NCBI RefSeq assembly: GCF_041080815.1
Contig: NZ_CP160205.1
Coordinates: forward strand, 2,170,001-2,234,000
Source: Mucilaginibacter yixingensis
Lineage (GTDB): Bacteria; Bacteroidota; Bacteroidia; Sphingobacteriales; Sphingobacteriaceae
Length of the DNA: 64,000 nt
Reading direction: 5' to 3'
Shown here: in pieces, positions 35,247 through 45,335 of the stretch
How the letters are laid out: each line of letters opens with the position of its first letter
Numbering within the stretch: position 1 is the first letter of the stretch
Notes under the pieces: model-generated
Seen by the model: the letters and a program-made list of their open reading frames with translations, nothing else
Told to the model about the DNA's origin: nothing
Database searches by the model: none
Position numbers and translations under genes: made by a program

Positions 35247-38200
35247 ATGATGTGTAAATTGAAGCGAAGCTGTTTAATGTTTTGGTTGATTGTCTTGTGG
35301 ATGCCATTGTACAGCAATGCCCAGAATGCCATCAATTTTACATCAATCACCGCCAAAGAGGGGCTGGCCTCAAATACGGTAAGCACTATTATTAAAGACA
35401 GGTACGGCCTGATGTGGTTTGGCACCACTAATGGCCTAACCAAGTATGACGGTACAAATTTTATTACCTACCGGCATGACCCGGAAAACAGCGGTAGTTT
35501 GCCTGCAAACGAGGTGCTGGTATCTATGGAAGATAAAACAGGCACGCTCTGGATAGCAACAGGCGGCGGTGGTTTATGTGCTTATGACCGGGAGTCTGAT
35601 CGTTTTGTGCCCTTTAAGGGCGATGGCTCATGGGCAGAACTACCGGGAATTTCTATCAGGGCGCTGTGCCAGGATCATGAGGGATGGATCTGGGTAGCAA
35701 CTTATAGCGACCTCCGTAAGATTGATCCCCGTACCGGGCGGATTGTAAAGCTGCCCATCTTGAGCGCTGACCCGGAAGAGCGCAAAAATTTTGTAGCGCT
35801 TTCTCTCCTCGAAGATTCACATCAACAGATGTGGGTGGGTACTAACCAGGGCCTTTATCTGTATAACCGGCAAGCCAACCGGTTTACCCGGTTTGTACAT
35901 GAGGCCAATAACCCAAACAGCCTGAGCAGTAGCATTGTTAAGTGCGTGGCCCAGGATACTCGTGGAAATCTATGGCTGGGTACTTTTGATGGATTGAACA
36001 AGTGGCTGGGCGGTAACAATTTCAAAGCCTACCGGCACAACGGCGACTCGCGCAGCGGCATCAGCAATAACACCATCTTCTCCTTAAGCGCAAATAAGAA
36101 CGGCACGCTTTGGGTGGGTACCGAAGACGGCGTGGATATTTACAGCCCGACAACGGATAGCTTTGAATGGCTGGCTTCTAATCCCCGCAATATTTTCAGC
36201 TTAAAGAACAACTCTATCCGCAGCATTTTTATAGATAAGGCAGGCATTTACTGGGTAGGCACATTTGCAGGAGGTATCAGCAAATATGATCAGCACCTGC
36301 CGCTGTTTAATTTGAAGTTGAGTGATCCATTTGATCCGGCGGGATTAAAGTCGCCATTTGTGCCATCAATAACTGCATATCCCAATGGCAAAATAGTGAT
36401 TGGTACAGACGGTGCCGGGATAGAGTTCTTCGACCGGAAAACCGGCTTGTTTACGCTGTTCACCTTGCGCAGTAAACTGAGTCCTGATCGTAAAGATTTA
36501 GTAGTGATGGCTTTATATGTAGATCGCAAAGGCAATCTATGGGCCGGTACCTATCATAACGGATTGTTCCGCATTGATGCTAATGGCCAGAGTGAGCAGT
36601 TTTTGGCAGGCAATACCGATAAGAATTTGAGCTGTAATGATATCACCGCCATTACTGAGGATAGTAAAGGCAATATTTGGATAGGCACGCTGGGACATGG
36701 TGTTGACATTTACGACCCGGCAGGAAAACGCTTCTCATACCTCAACAACAATAAAGATCTGCCCGGCACACAAGCCAGCTTGCCTATAAATGATTTTATC
36801 TCGGCTATAGCGGTATCGCCCGGCGGCGATGTTTGGATCGGGTCGCCGGGGACTGGTATTGCGGTTTATCATCCTAATAGTAAAACTTTTACGCTTTATA
36901 CCCGAGAGAACAGCCATTTGGCAAACGGGGTGATATCTCATCTGTTGGTAGCTAAAGACGGCACTGTTTGGGTAGCCACCAATCAAGGCATTAGCTATTT
37001 TGACAAAGCGACACGCAAATTTCAGTCATTTACCGAAAAAGATGGATTGGCCAGCGGATTTGCCAAAATGATTCTGGAAGGCGACGAGGGATTGCTTTGG
37101 GTAAGTACAGATCGGGGCATTAGTTCTTTTGATAGAAAAAGAAAGCTGTTTAGAAATTTTGGTGCCGAAAACGGCGTACAGCAAGGGGCGTTCCTGGTTG
37201 GCTCTGGTGTTAAAGCCAGTAACGGCGACGTGTTTTTTGGCGGGCAGGATGGGTTTAACTATTTTAATCCGGCTAAACTGCCAAATCCTTCTGTGCCGGG
37301 CCCCGTGTTGTTGAATGATCTGAAAGTTAGTAATGTTTCGGTTATCCCGGGCGAGCAGTCGCCCATTAAACAGCAAATCAATATTGCTAAAGAGATGGTG
37401 CTGAAATACGGGCAAAATTTTGCTATCAGCTACGGCGTGCTGGATTTTACATCGGCCAAACAAGCGCAATACGCTTACCGTTTGAAAGGGTATGATAAAG
37501 ACTGGAACTATGTTCACAGGGCACATACGGCCAATTATACCAATATTGATCCGGGGACTTATGTGTTTCAGGTAAAAGCAAATAATAACGATAAGGCCTG
37601 GGACACGCCGGTTACCGAAATCAAGATCACCATCCTGCCACCATTCTGGCGATCAATCTATGCTTATATCATTTATTTTCTGCTGATAGGCGGCTCGTTG
37701 TTATGGATCAGACGGCGTGGAATCAACAAAATAAGAAGAGAGTTTGAGATTGAGCAGGAGAAGCTGCAGGTTAAGCAACTGATAGAACACGAACGCCTGG
37801 AGGCTGAACGCCTGCATGAGCTGGACCTGCTGAAGATAAAATTCCTGACAGACCTTAGTCACGAGTTTAGAACCCCGATCTCGCTTATTCTGGCACCGGT
37901 AGAAAAACTGCTCGAACGCAATTTTGAGGTAGACGATGCCGAACACCTGCACATGATTAACCGCAACGTGCGACGACTGCTTAATCTGGTAAATCAGCTG
38001 CTGGATATCAGAAAGATGGAGGAGCAGGAATTGAAGCTGGAGCTGATACAGGCAGATGCCATTAGCTTTATCAGGGAAACGGCTGATTCATTTAAAGACA
38101 TCGCCGTAAAAAAACAGATCACTTTTCAGATCAAGGTGGCGTGCGATAACTGGACCGTTTTGTTTGACAAAGACAAGATTGAACGCATCATCTTCAACCT

Positions 38201-39422
38201 GCTATCAAATGCTTTTAAGTTTACGCCCAAAGGCGGTGTGGTATCGCTCTCCATGGAATTAACCGACCTGAACGAAGAACGACCGGCCTTATTGGTAAAG
38301 GTAAGTGACACAGGTATAGGTATTTCTGCAGATCATATCGATAAGATCTTTGATCGTTTTTACCAGGTTGATAATCAGGATGCCGTTATTAAGCAAGGCA
38401 CTGGCATCGGCCTGTCCATCACCAGAGAGTTTGTGGAGTTGCATGGCGGCAACGTGGCGGTAAAAAGTACCCCGGGCCGCGGTACCGAGTTTTCTATTAA
38501 GTTACCGCTTGTGCGTCCTGAACCATCGGCGCCGGATGCAGATGACGTAAATGTATCAGACCTGAATTTCCCGGAAGCAAGACAGCCGGCCGAAGGGGAG
38601 AGCGCCGAAGATAAGGCGACAGATCAAAGAGTCACGGTGCTTTTGGTAGAAGATAATGACGAATTGCGCTACTACCTGGCAGACCATTTAAGCAAACATT
38701 ACCGCATTATTGAGGCTGCTAACGGCAAAGAAGGCTGGCAGAAAGCACTGAGCGCGCACCCGCAGTTGGTTATCAGCGATATCAGCATGCCTTACATGTC
38801 GGGCATTGAATTAAGTAAGAAGCTGAAAGCCGATAAACGTACCTGCCATATCCCGGTGATTTTGTTAACCGCCATGACCGGCGAGGAGGAGCAACTGAGA
38901 GGCCTGCAATCTGGCGCTAATGATTATCTGACCAAACCTTTCAATTTCCAGATATTGCTTACTAAAGTTGCCAACCTGCTTGATCTGAATAAACATCTGA
39001 AAGATACCTATACCAAACAAATCCAGGTAACCAGCGAGCCCCTGGAAATAGAATCGACCGATGTAAAACTGCTTAACAAGGTTATTAAATATATAGACGA
39101 TCGGCTGAGTGATCCTGATCTTTCTGTTGAAGATTTGAGTAAACATGTTGGCATGAGCAGGGGATCGCTTTATTACAAGCTTCGCGAGTTAACCGGTTTA
39201 ACCCCAATAGAGTATATGCGCACAGTAAAGCTAGATAAGGCAGCCGTACTGCTTGAAAACAGCGATTATAATGTGGCGCAGGTTGCCTACATGACCGGGT
39301 TTGGAACGCCAAGCTATTTTTCAAGAATGTTTAAAGCCAAATACGGCGTTCTGCCATCAGAATATCTGAACACCAAGCGGGGCAACAAAGGCAAAATCAA
39401 TACTTCATCAGTTTCAGAGTGA
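35247..39422 (+). CDS. Hybrid two-component system regulator (HTCS)
   Basis: One-protein sensor, kinase and transcription factor of 1391 residues that spans the inner membrane. Order: signal (1-25); Reg_prop propeller repeats to about 690 (for example GLMWFGTTNGLTKYDG, GNLWLGTFDGLNKW); Y_Y_Y domain at about 705-785; transmembrane helix near 795-815; HisKA with LSHEFRTPISLILAP (H872); HATPase (NLLSNAFKFTPKGG, GTGIGLSITREFV); receiver domain starting VLLVEDNDELRYYL with phospho-acceptor D1178 and LTKPFN; and AraC HTH (LSVEDLSKHVGMSRGSLYYK). The next + strand genes are susC and susD, its expected targets, and the sensed ligand is likely a xylo-oligosaccharide. A 220-nt gap upstream holds its promoter, which was not pinpointed. 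Confidence 0.95.
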   Translation: MMCKLKRSCLMFWLIVLWMPLYSNAQNAINFTSITAKEGLASNTVSTIIKDRYGLMWFGTTNGLTKYDGTNFITYRHDPENSGSLPANEVLVSMEDKTGTLWIATGGGGLCAYDRESDRFVPFKGDGSWAELPGISIRALCQDHEGWIWVATYSDLRKIDPRTGRIVKLPILSADPEERKNFVALSLLEDSHQQMWVGTNQGLYLYNRQANRFTRFVHEANNPNSLSSSIVKCVAQDTRGNLWLGTFDGLNKWLGGNNFKAYRHNGDSRSGISNNTIFSLSANKNGTLWVGTEDGVDIYSPTTDSFEWLASNPRNIFSLKNNSIRSIFIDKAGIYWVGTFAGGISKYDQHLPLFNLKLSDPFDPAGLKSPFVPSITAYPNGKIVIGTDGAGIEFFDRKTGLFTLFTLRSKLSPDRKDLVVMALYVDRKGNLWAGTYHNGLFRIDANGQSEQFLAGNTDKNLSCNDITAITEDSKGNIWIGTLGHGVDIYDPAGKRFSYLNNNKDLPGTQASLPINDFISAIAVSPGGDVWIGSPGTGIAVYHPNSKTFTLYTRENSHLANGVISHLLVAKDGTVWVATNQGISYFDKATRKFQSFTEKDGLASGFAKMILEGDEGLLWVSTDRGISSFDRKRKLFRNFGAENGVQQGAFLVGSGVKASNGDVFFGGQDGFNYFNPAKLPNPSVPGPVLLNDLKVSNVSVIPGEQSPIKQQINIAKEMVLKYGQNFAISYGVLDFTSAKQAQYAYRLKGYDKDWNYVHRAHTANYTNIDPGTYVFQVKANNNDKAWDTPVTEIKITILPPFWRSIYAYIIYFLLIGGSLLWIRRRGINKIRREFEIEQEKLQVKQLIEHERLEAERLHELDLLKIKFLTDLSHEFRTPISLILAPVEKLLERNFEVDDAEHLHMINRNVRRLLNLVNQLLDIRKMEEQELKLELIQADAISFIRETADSFKDIAVKKQITFQIKVACDNWTVLFDKDKIERIIFNLLSNAFKFTPKGGVVSLSMELTDLNEERPALLVKVSDTGIGISADHIDKIFDRFYQVDNQDAVIKQGTGIGLSITREFVELHGGNVAVKSTPGRGTEFSIKLPLVRPEPSAPDADDVNVSDLNFPEARQPAEGESAEDKATDQRVTVLLVEDNDELRYYLADHLSKHYRIIEAANGKEGWQKALSAHPQLVISDISMPYMSGIELSKKLKADKRTCHIPVILLTAMTGEEEQLRGLQSGANDYLTKPFNFQILLTKVANLLDLNKHLKDTYTKQIQVTSEPLEIESTDVKLLNKVIKYIDDRLSDPDLSVEDLSKHVGMSRGSLYYKLRELTGLTPIEYMRTVKLDKAAVLLENSDYNVAQVAYMTGFGTPSYFSRMFKAKYGVLPSEYLNTKRGNKGKINTSSVSE

Positions 39423-39469
39423 TTCTCCTTATCAGAGTAATTGTCAATGATTGGACAGGAGGCTATTTT

Positions 39470-39629
39470 ACATGCCGCTCCGAAGGAGCTTAGAATGTTT
39501 TTTGCAGCAATAAGCTATTAACATGTCGTCCCTTCGGGACTGAATAGTCGCTTTGTAGCTCCGTTAGGAGCGAAATGTTAATAGCTAAGTTTTAAGAGTA
39601 GATTTTTGAGTTCCATCGGAGCGGCATGT
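39470..39629. repeat. Nested-palindrome element A (four hairpin heads, BIME-like)
   Basis: A 160-nt compound palindrome. Outer 21-nt arms, 39470-39490 and 39609-39629, are near-perfect inverted copies (ACATGCCGCTCC with GGAGCGGCATGT). Inner arms AGCTATTAACAT (39513-39524) and ATGTTAATAGCT (39575-39586) are exact inverted copies. Each arm carries a small hairpin head: GCTCCGAAGGAGC, GTCCCTTCGGGAC, GCTCCGTTAGGAGC, and TTCCATCGGAG. Spacers between outer and inner arms are 22 nt on both sides. Element B at 45336 has the same plan with different arm sequences. It resembles REP/BIME intergenic palindromes; no transposase gene is nearby. Confidence 0.75.
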
Positions 39630-39936
39630 TCAATCAAAGTTATTATTGTGCCACGGCCAAAAGCGACGGATCTTCATAATAAAAGGATAGGTATCACCAT
39701 TGCTGCTTGAAATTTTTTATAAAAGATACCCGCAAATGGGGATTTGATGCTGATGGATGCTTCTGAACTCAAAATTGAACAATTGGAGCATCATTTTAGT
39801 CAAATGTACAATAGCTATTATCGCTTTTGAGTGAAATTAGCATCCGTTAAGTGAGGGCATTCTTAGACTCTCACACCAATTATATAAACCAAATAATAAA
39901 TTTTAATAGAAATCAATAACTCATACGGTCTGGTTT

Positions 39937-39950
39937 TGCAATCGATTGCA
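39937..39950. promoter_or_regulatory. 14-nt perfect palindrome upstream of susC
   Basis: TGCAATCGATTGCA lies about 130 nt upstream of the susC ATG. It has the central CG and symmetry expected of a LacI-family operator and shares the AATCGATT core with 2273-2280. The remainder of 39630-40081 is AT-rich and non-coding, with ACTCAAAA (39767-39774) and TTTTGAGT (39825-39832) forming a distant inverted pair. The HTCS target site is expected in this leader but was not identified. Confidence 0.4.
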
Positions 39951-40081
39951 GAATAAACGTAGAAGGGATTAAGCTAAACGCTCATGATTAATAATTGACA
40001 GATATTTTGAAATATTAGATCCAGGACCTAATATTCGAGCAAAGAAACTAACCCAATCTTTAAACCCTATAGATACTAATT

Positions 40082-43000
40082 ATGCGATTAAAAATTTACG
40101 AGAAGAAATTCGAAAATGCGCACAATAAACCGGCTTCAAAAAGGGGAGTATCCCTTTTGTTGGCAGTCATACTAAGTATTTTCTCGCTGAGCTTATATGC
40201 TCAAAACGTAACTGTTAAAGGCCATGTGCTTGACGAAAGAGGCCAGGGCATGCCCGGAGCAACCATCCGTATTAAAGGAGCCACCCGCGGAACAGCAACC
40301 GATATTAACGGTTCGTATCAAATTTCGGCCCCTAAAAACGCAACACTCGAGGTAACCTCAGTAGGTTATGTTACACAAGCTGTAGCTATTGATGGCCGTA
40401 CCAATATCAATGTTACTTTAGTGCCAGATGCAAAGACCTTGCAGGATGTAGTTGTGGTTGGTTATGGTAGCCAGCGTAAAGAATCGGTAACCGGTTCGGT
40501 TGCTTCTATCAGCGGAGCCAAGCTGAATGAAGTAGCATCAGCAAACATTGCCCAGGCTTTACAGGGCCGTTTGCCAGGTGTTGAAATACAGCAAAACTCT
40601 ACCAAGCCAGGTGCTACGGCACAGATCCGCATCCGCGGTACCCGTTCTATCAATGCATCAAATGATCCACTGATTGTATTAGACGGTATCCCGTTCGGCG
40701 GAACCATTGCAGATATCAGCCCGGATGATATCAAAAGCATCGATATTCTAAAAGACGCATCTGCAACGGCCATCTATGGTTCTCGCGGTGCAAACGGCGT
40801 TATCCTGGTTACCACCCGCAGGGGCAGCATGGGGCAGGCGCCGCAAATTTCTTACAGTGCTTATGGCATGGTTAAGGATGTAATGAAATATCCGATGATG
40901 AACGCCACCGAGTTTATTGCGCTGCGCAAAAGAGCCGGCCTGTACACTGTTCCGGGTAGCGACGAGGATATGACCGGAGCCACCAATACCGATTGGCAGA
41001 GCTTGTTTTACAGAAAAACGCCTTTCAGTCAAAATCATGATTTGAATGTGATGGGTTCTACCGCCAGCAATGGCAGCTATAAGTTTGGTTTAGGTTATTA
41101 TAATGATCAGTCGCCAATTCCGCTACAACAATACACCCGTATTGCCTTACGCGGATCTGTAGATCAGGAGATTGGTAAGTACTTCCGTATTGGTTTTACT
41201 ACTAATACCAACTACAGCATTACAGATGGTAATAACTTAACTGCAAGTAGCATGTTGGCTTTATCACCTATTGCTAATCCGTTTAATGCTGATGGATCTA
41301 CCAAAAGAATAGTGAACGAGGCGCTAGACCAGGCATGGGTATACACCCGCAACACCATGGCTGGCTTAGGCGACTCTTATGCTAACCGCACTAAAGATTT
41401 TGCCTCTTATAACTCAGCTTATCTGGAAATGAAAATTCCGGGAGTAACCGGATTGAAATATCGCCTTAACCTGGGCGGCAATATACGTAACAGTAACAAC
41501 GGCAGCTATACCGGCCAAGGTGTTTTCAATTCTAACGCCCAAAGTCAGAATAGTGCGTCAATCACCAACTCGCAAACCACGCAGTGGACAATTGAAAACC
41601 TGCTTTTCTACGATCGTACTTTTGCTAAGAAACATAACCTGAACTTAACTGCGTTATATTCTGCCGAGCAAACAAACTATAACAGCTCATACATTAGCAG
41701 GGTAAATATTGCAGGCGATAGTTTTCAATATTTTAACCTGGGCCAAACCTCAACCGGCAGCAACGATGATATTTCTATCAATCCGGCTTCACAAGGTTAC
41801 AATCAAAGCGGTTTAGTGTCATTAATGGGACGTGCCATTTACACTTATGACGATAAATACCTGCTTACTGTAACCTATCGTCGTGATGCTTCTTCAAGGC
41901 TAGCCGAGGGCCACAAATGGCATAATTATCCGGCAGTGTCCGCAGGCTGGAATATTGACAAAGAAAGCTTCATGAAAAACGTAAGCTGGATCAACGCTTT
42001 AAAAGTGCGTGCCGGTTATGGCGAAACCTCTAATCAGTCTATCGCGCCTTATGCTACACTGGGTCAGTTAACCGTTAGGCCGTACAACTTTGGTACCACT
42101 AACGCCAACGGGTATTATGTTAGCCAATTGCCTAACCCTTTGTTAACCTGGGAGTTTTCTAAAACCAAGAATCTGGCACTTGATTTTTCTTTGTTCCATA
42201 ACAGATTATCAGGAACCGTTGAAGCTTATGATACCAGAACCAGCAATTTATTGTTGACCGTTGGCTTGCCTGCCACCTCTGGCGTAGCTAACTATGTTGG
42301 TAACGTAGGTTCAACATCAAATAAAGGTTTTGAAATTTCATTAAACGGTACCATTATAGATCATAAAAATGGTTGGACCTGGGATGCAGGCGTAAACGTT
42401 TATCGTAACGTTAACCGTGTAACAGCCCTGGCTTCAGGACAAACCCGCGACGAGAACAACTGGTTGTTTGTGGGCCATCCGCTCAACGTAATATTTGATT
42501 ACCAGAAGATAGGTATCTGGCAAACCAGCGAGGCTGCTACTGTGAAGCAGTATGAAGGCCCATCAGGCGTACCGGGCATGATTAAAGTGCTTTACACCGG
42601 TACTTACAATGCAGACGGATCGCCAACCCGTACTACCAGCGCGGCCGACCGCCAGATTCTGGATGCTGATCCAAAATTCCAGGGTGGTTTCAATACCCGC
42701 GTTGCCTACAAAAATTTTGATTTCAGCGTAGTGGGCGCCTTTGTAAATGGCGGTATTCTGAACAGCACGCTGTACGGTGCCAATAGCTACATGAACCTGG
42801 AGTCTGGACGTAATGCCAACATCAAAATTGACTACTGGACTCCGGACAATCCGAACGCTAAGTTCCCTGATCCACTGGGTCCAAAGGGTTCTAACAACCC
42901 AATGTATGGCTCAACTTTAGGTTATTTTGACGCATCATATCTAAAAATCCGCGCCTTAACCTTCGGTTATAATGTAGAGGGCAAATGGATGAAAGCTATT

Positions 43001-43222
43001 GGTGCAAAAAGGCTGCGTGTTTATGCTACCGCACAAAACCCGTTCATCTTCTTCTCGCCATATTACAAACAGTCTAAGCAAGATCCTGAACCTAATAGCT
43101 ACGCTAACGATAGCTCAACCATGGCCGTGGCTTACGGCAGCGGGCAAGCCCGATTGTTGACTGTGGGTACTAACGTGCCTAACACCCGTAACTATTTACT
43201 TGGATTAAATGTGACATTTTAA
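40082..43222 (+). CDS. SusC-like TonB-dependent outer membrane transporter
   Basis: Outer membrane importer for glycan oligosaccharides, 1046 residues. The N-terminal signal (about residues 20-40, LLLAVILSIFSLSLYAQ) is followed by a carboxypeptidase-D regulatory-like domain (VTVKGHVLDERGQGMPGATI), the SusC hallmark LQDVVVVGYGSQRKESVTGS, a plug domain (RIRGTRSINASNDPLIVLDG, SIDILKDASATAIYGSRGAN) and a beta-barrel ending in an aromatic residue (GLNVTF). The susD gene follows after 11 nt. In this locus the cargo is probably decorated xylo-oligosaccharide. The long leader of about 660 nt after the sensor gene holds element A and a palindrome. Confidence 0.95.
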   Translation: MRLKIYEKKFENAHNKPASKRGVSLLLAVILSIFSLSLYAQNVTVKGHVLDERGQGMPGATIRIKGATRGTATDINGSYQISAPKNATLEVTSVGYVTQAVAIDGRTNINVTLVPDAKTLQDVVVVGYGSQRKESVTGSVASISGAKLNEVASANIAQALQGRLPGVEIQQNSTKPGATAQIRIRGTRSINASNDPLIVLDGIPFGGTIADISPDDIKSIDILKDASATAIYGSRGANGVILVTTRRGSMGQAPQISYSAYGMVKDVMKYPMMNATEFIALRKRAGLYTVPGSDEDMTGATNTDWQSLFYRKTPFSQNHDLNVMGSTASNGSYKFGLGYYNDQSPIPLQQYTRIALRGSVDQEIGKYFRIGFTTNTNYSITDGNNLTASSMLALSPIANPFNADGSTKRIVNEALDQAWVYTRNTMAGLGDSYANRTKDFASYNSAYLEMKIPGVTGLKYRLNLGGNIRNSNNGSYTGQGVFNSNAQSQNSASITNSQTTQWTIENLLFYDRTFAKKHNLNLTALYSAEQTNYNSSYISRVNIAGDSFQYFNLGQTSTGSNDDISINPASQGYNQSGLVSLMGRAIYTYDDKYLLTVTYRRDASSRLAEGHKWHNYPAVSAGWNIDKESFMKNVSWINALKVRAGYGETSNQSIAPYATLGQLTVRPYNFGTTNANGYYVSQLPNPLLTWEFSKTKNLALDFSLFHNRLSGTVEAYDTRTSNLLLTVGLPATSGVANYVGNVGSTSNKGFEISLNGTIIDHKNGWTWDAGVNVYRNVNRVTALASGQTRDENNWLFVGHPLNVIFDYQKIGIWQTSEAATVKQYEGPSGVPGMIKVLYTGTYNADGSPTRTTSAADRQILDADPKFQGGFNTRVAYKNFDFSVVGAFVNGGILNSTLYGANSYMNLESGRNANIKIDYWTPDNPNAKFPDPLGPKGSNNPMYGSTLGYFDASYLKIRALTFGYNVEGKWMKAIGAKRLRVYATAQNPFIFFSPYYKQSKQDPEPNSYANDSSTMAVAYGSGQARLLTVGTNVPNTRNYLLGLNVTF

Positions 43223-43233
43223 AATATACCACG

Positions 43234-45213
43234 ATGAAAAGAGTATATAAAAGATATTTTCAAACGGCTGCATTAGCCGCGGTTACACTGGCCGGTTGTA
43301 ACAAAATTTTAGACGAAAAGCCAAGAGCAACATTTACGCCTGATTTTTTTAGCACACAGGCGGGTGTGCAGGGCGGTATTACCTCGCTGTATGGTCACTT
43401 GAGGTATATGTATGGCAATGGCTATTTCATCAACTCTAACGAGGCCGGTACTGATGAGGAAACCTGGGCACAGCTTGCAGATGCCAACACCAAAAACATA
43501 GATTTCTCTGGAGTTGGAACGATAAACAAACAGACTGATAACTCGGGCATTGTATGGAACAATAACTTTCCTGATATCAATACGGCCAGCGGCGTAATTG
43601 AAAACGGTGGCAAAGTAGGTGTGTCGGATGCGTTGATTGCCGAAGCCAGGTTTTTCCGTGCCTTTGATTATTTTCTGCTGGTGCAAACCTTCGGCGGCGT
43701 GCCGCTGGATTTGGGGGCAGGCGAACTGAAGTTTAATACCTCTACCGTTAGAACTTCTAAACGGAATACGGTGCCTGAGGTGTACACCAAAGCCATCTTC
43801 CCTGATTTGCTGACCGCCATCAATAACCTGCCTACCACAGCACGTGTTACCGGCGGACTGACCAAAAACGTGGCTCGCTTAATTTTAGCCAAAGCTTATT
43901 TAACCTACGGCTGGTGGTTGCAAAATCCAAACAATATCCCAACTTATCCTGATGCGCCACGTACTGACCCGGGAGGACATGATGCTACTTATTACTTCAA
44001 TCAGGCTTATACCGTAGCGGCTGCCGGTATTGAGGCGCCAAGTCCGTACGGCTTACAACCAACATTTTATGATGTAAATGTGGCCACGAACGACCGTAAT
44101 AACGAAGTAATGTTGTATGCCGATCATACCCAATCAAGCAGCCAGTACAATGGTGGCGATTTGAGCTATAGTAGCGGTGGTTTTAGTACCGATAACTTTG
44201 CCTCATGGTTCCAACAGTGGAATTACACCATTATCACCAGCAGTAAAACCAACACCAGCTGGAGCGCCTATAACTCGGTGCAACGTGCGGCTGTACAGTC
44301 ATTAGGTCGCCCGTGGACGTTGCTGGCGCCGCCTCAGGCTGTGTTTAAAGTTGCTTTTGCCGATAAGGTAAATGACTCACGTTACGATGGCACCTTTGTT
44401 ACCAAGTATCACTGTAACATGAAAGAGGCCGGCTACGCGGGCAGCACGCTTTACAACGCTAATTTCCTGCCAATAGGCGAGGGGGATGTGGTGCTCAGCT
44501 TCCTGGATAATGATGTAACCGGTGTAGATTATTCTAACTCGACCTATAAAAGTTCGGTAGGTGCCGGTGTTTTGCCCGGAAGAGCAGACTTTGTGATTGA
44601 GCCAAGCAAGATCAGCAGGATTGCCTATCCGGCCAATTTTAAACTGGGCCCTTACCGTACAGATAACAACGGTGGCTTAGGTTCTCCAAATGGCAGCAGT
44701 ACCCGTCCGTTCCCTGCTGTTAAGTTCTCTGAGTTCTTCTTTATTGCGGCAGAGGCTGCGGTTAAAGGCGCAACCACCAGAGCCATCAGCGGTACCTATA
44801 GTAATGACGGTACTGCACGCGGTTTAATTAACGTGCTGCGTGCCCGTGCAGGCAAATGGCGCTTTGATAATGGTAACCAGGTAACCAAAGTGCAGGATAA
44901 CAGCGCGGCCATGACGGCCGCCACACCAGCGGTTATTGATATCAACTACATCCTGGCAGAAAGAACCCGCGAATATTTTGGCGAAGGCTACCGCTGGTTT
45001 GACCTGGTACGCACCCAAAAATGGACCGAGTTGAGCAGCACCTTACAAATTGCGGGTGCAACCAATCCTAATGATTTTAACGATCATTCAGTTGGTACGT
45101 TTACCCGTACCATTGTGCCAACAAACTATTTAAGACCAATCCCGCAATCGCAGATTGACGCGTTGGATATGAGCGCAGCAGATAAGGCCGCTTATCAAAA
45201 TCCTGGATATTAA
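43234..45213 (+). CDS. SusD/RagB-like surface glycan-binding lipoprotein
   Basis: Outer-membrane lipoprotein that caps the SusC channel and binds glycan. The signal ends in a lipobox, VTLAGC, with lipidated C22, followed by NKILDEKPRATFTPDFF as in many SusD proteins. TPR-like helical segments include LIAEARFFRAFDYFLLVQTF and LTKNVARLILAKAYLTYGWW. The C-terminal SusD domain has AERTREYFGEGYRWFDLVR and ends with NYLRPIPQSQID. At 659 residues it is longer than the usual 500-600, mainly through inserts in the middle section. It is co-transcribed with susC, and a strong perfect palindrome terminator follows its stop. Confidence 0.95.
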   Translation: MKRVYKRYFQTAALAAVTLAGCNKILDEKPRATFTPDFFSTQAGVQGGITSLYGHLRYMYGNGYFINSNEAGTDEETWAQLADANTKNIDFSGVGTINKQTDNSGIVWNNNFPDINTASGVIENGGKVGVSDALIAEARFFRAFDYFLLVQTFGGVPLDLGAGELKFNTSTVRTSKRNTVPEVYTKAIFPDLLTAINNLPTTARVTGGLTKNVARLILAKAYLTYGWWLQNPNNIPTYPDAPRTDPGGHDATYYFNQAYTVAAAGIEAPSPYGLQPTFYDVNVATNDRNNEVMLYADHTQSSSQYNGGDLSYSSGGFSTDNFASWFQQWNYTIITSSKTNTSWSAYNSVQRAAVQSLGRPWTLLAPPQAVFKVAFADKVNDSRYDGTFVTKYHCNMKEAGYAGSTLYNANFLPIGEGDVVLSFLDNDVTGVDYSNSTYKSSVGAGVLPGRADFVIEPSKISRIAYPANFKLGPYRTDNNGGLGSPNGSSTRPFPAVKFSEFFFIAAEAAVKGATTRAISGTYSNDGTARGLINVLRARAGKWRFDNGNQVTKVQDNSAAMTAATPAVIDINYILAERTREYFGEGYRWFDLVRTQKWTELSSTLQIAGATNPNDFNDHSVGTFTRTIVPTNYLRPIPQSQIDALDMSAADKAAYQNPGY

Positions 45214-45217
45214 TATC

Positions 45218-45243
45218 GGGGCATATATTTGGGGCATATATGT
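45218..45243. repeat. Tandem duplication of a 13-nt unit
   Basis: GGGGCATATATTT (45218-45230) is followed directly by GGGGCATATATGT (45231-45243), 11 of 13 positions identical, immediately after the susD stop codon. It looks like replication slippage in non-coding sequence. Confidence 0.6.
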
Positions 45244-45244
45244 T

Positions 45245-45273
45245 AAAGGGAGATGCATGCATCTCCCTTTTTT
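45245..45273 (+). terminator. Perfect palindrome terminator after susD
   Basis: AAAGGGAGATGCATGCATCTCCCTTT (written here as one 26-nt perfect palindrome at 45245-45270: AAAGGGAGATGCA and its complement) is followed by three more T residues. A stem of 11 bp with a 4-nt loop plus the T-tract fits an intrinsic terminator, and its symmetry would also stop leftward transcripts. Confidence 0.8.
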
Positions 45274-45335
45274 GTGGGCTTTTGTTCGGTAAGTAGTATC
45301 TGAGTTGATTTAAAGCGATCTTCCTGAACGATGGA

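Noticed and set aside
39630..39936. Possible gene remnant between element A and the susC leader
   Set aside because: No frame shows family motifs, and the sequence is AT-rich with several short palindromes.
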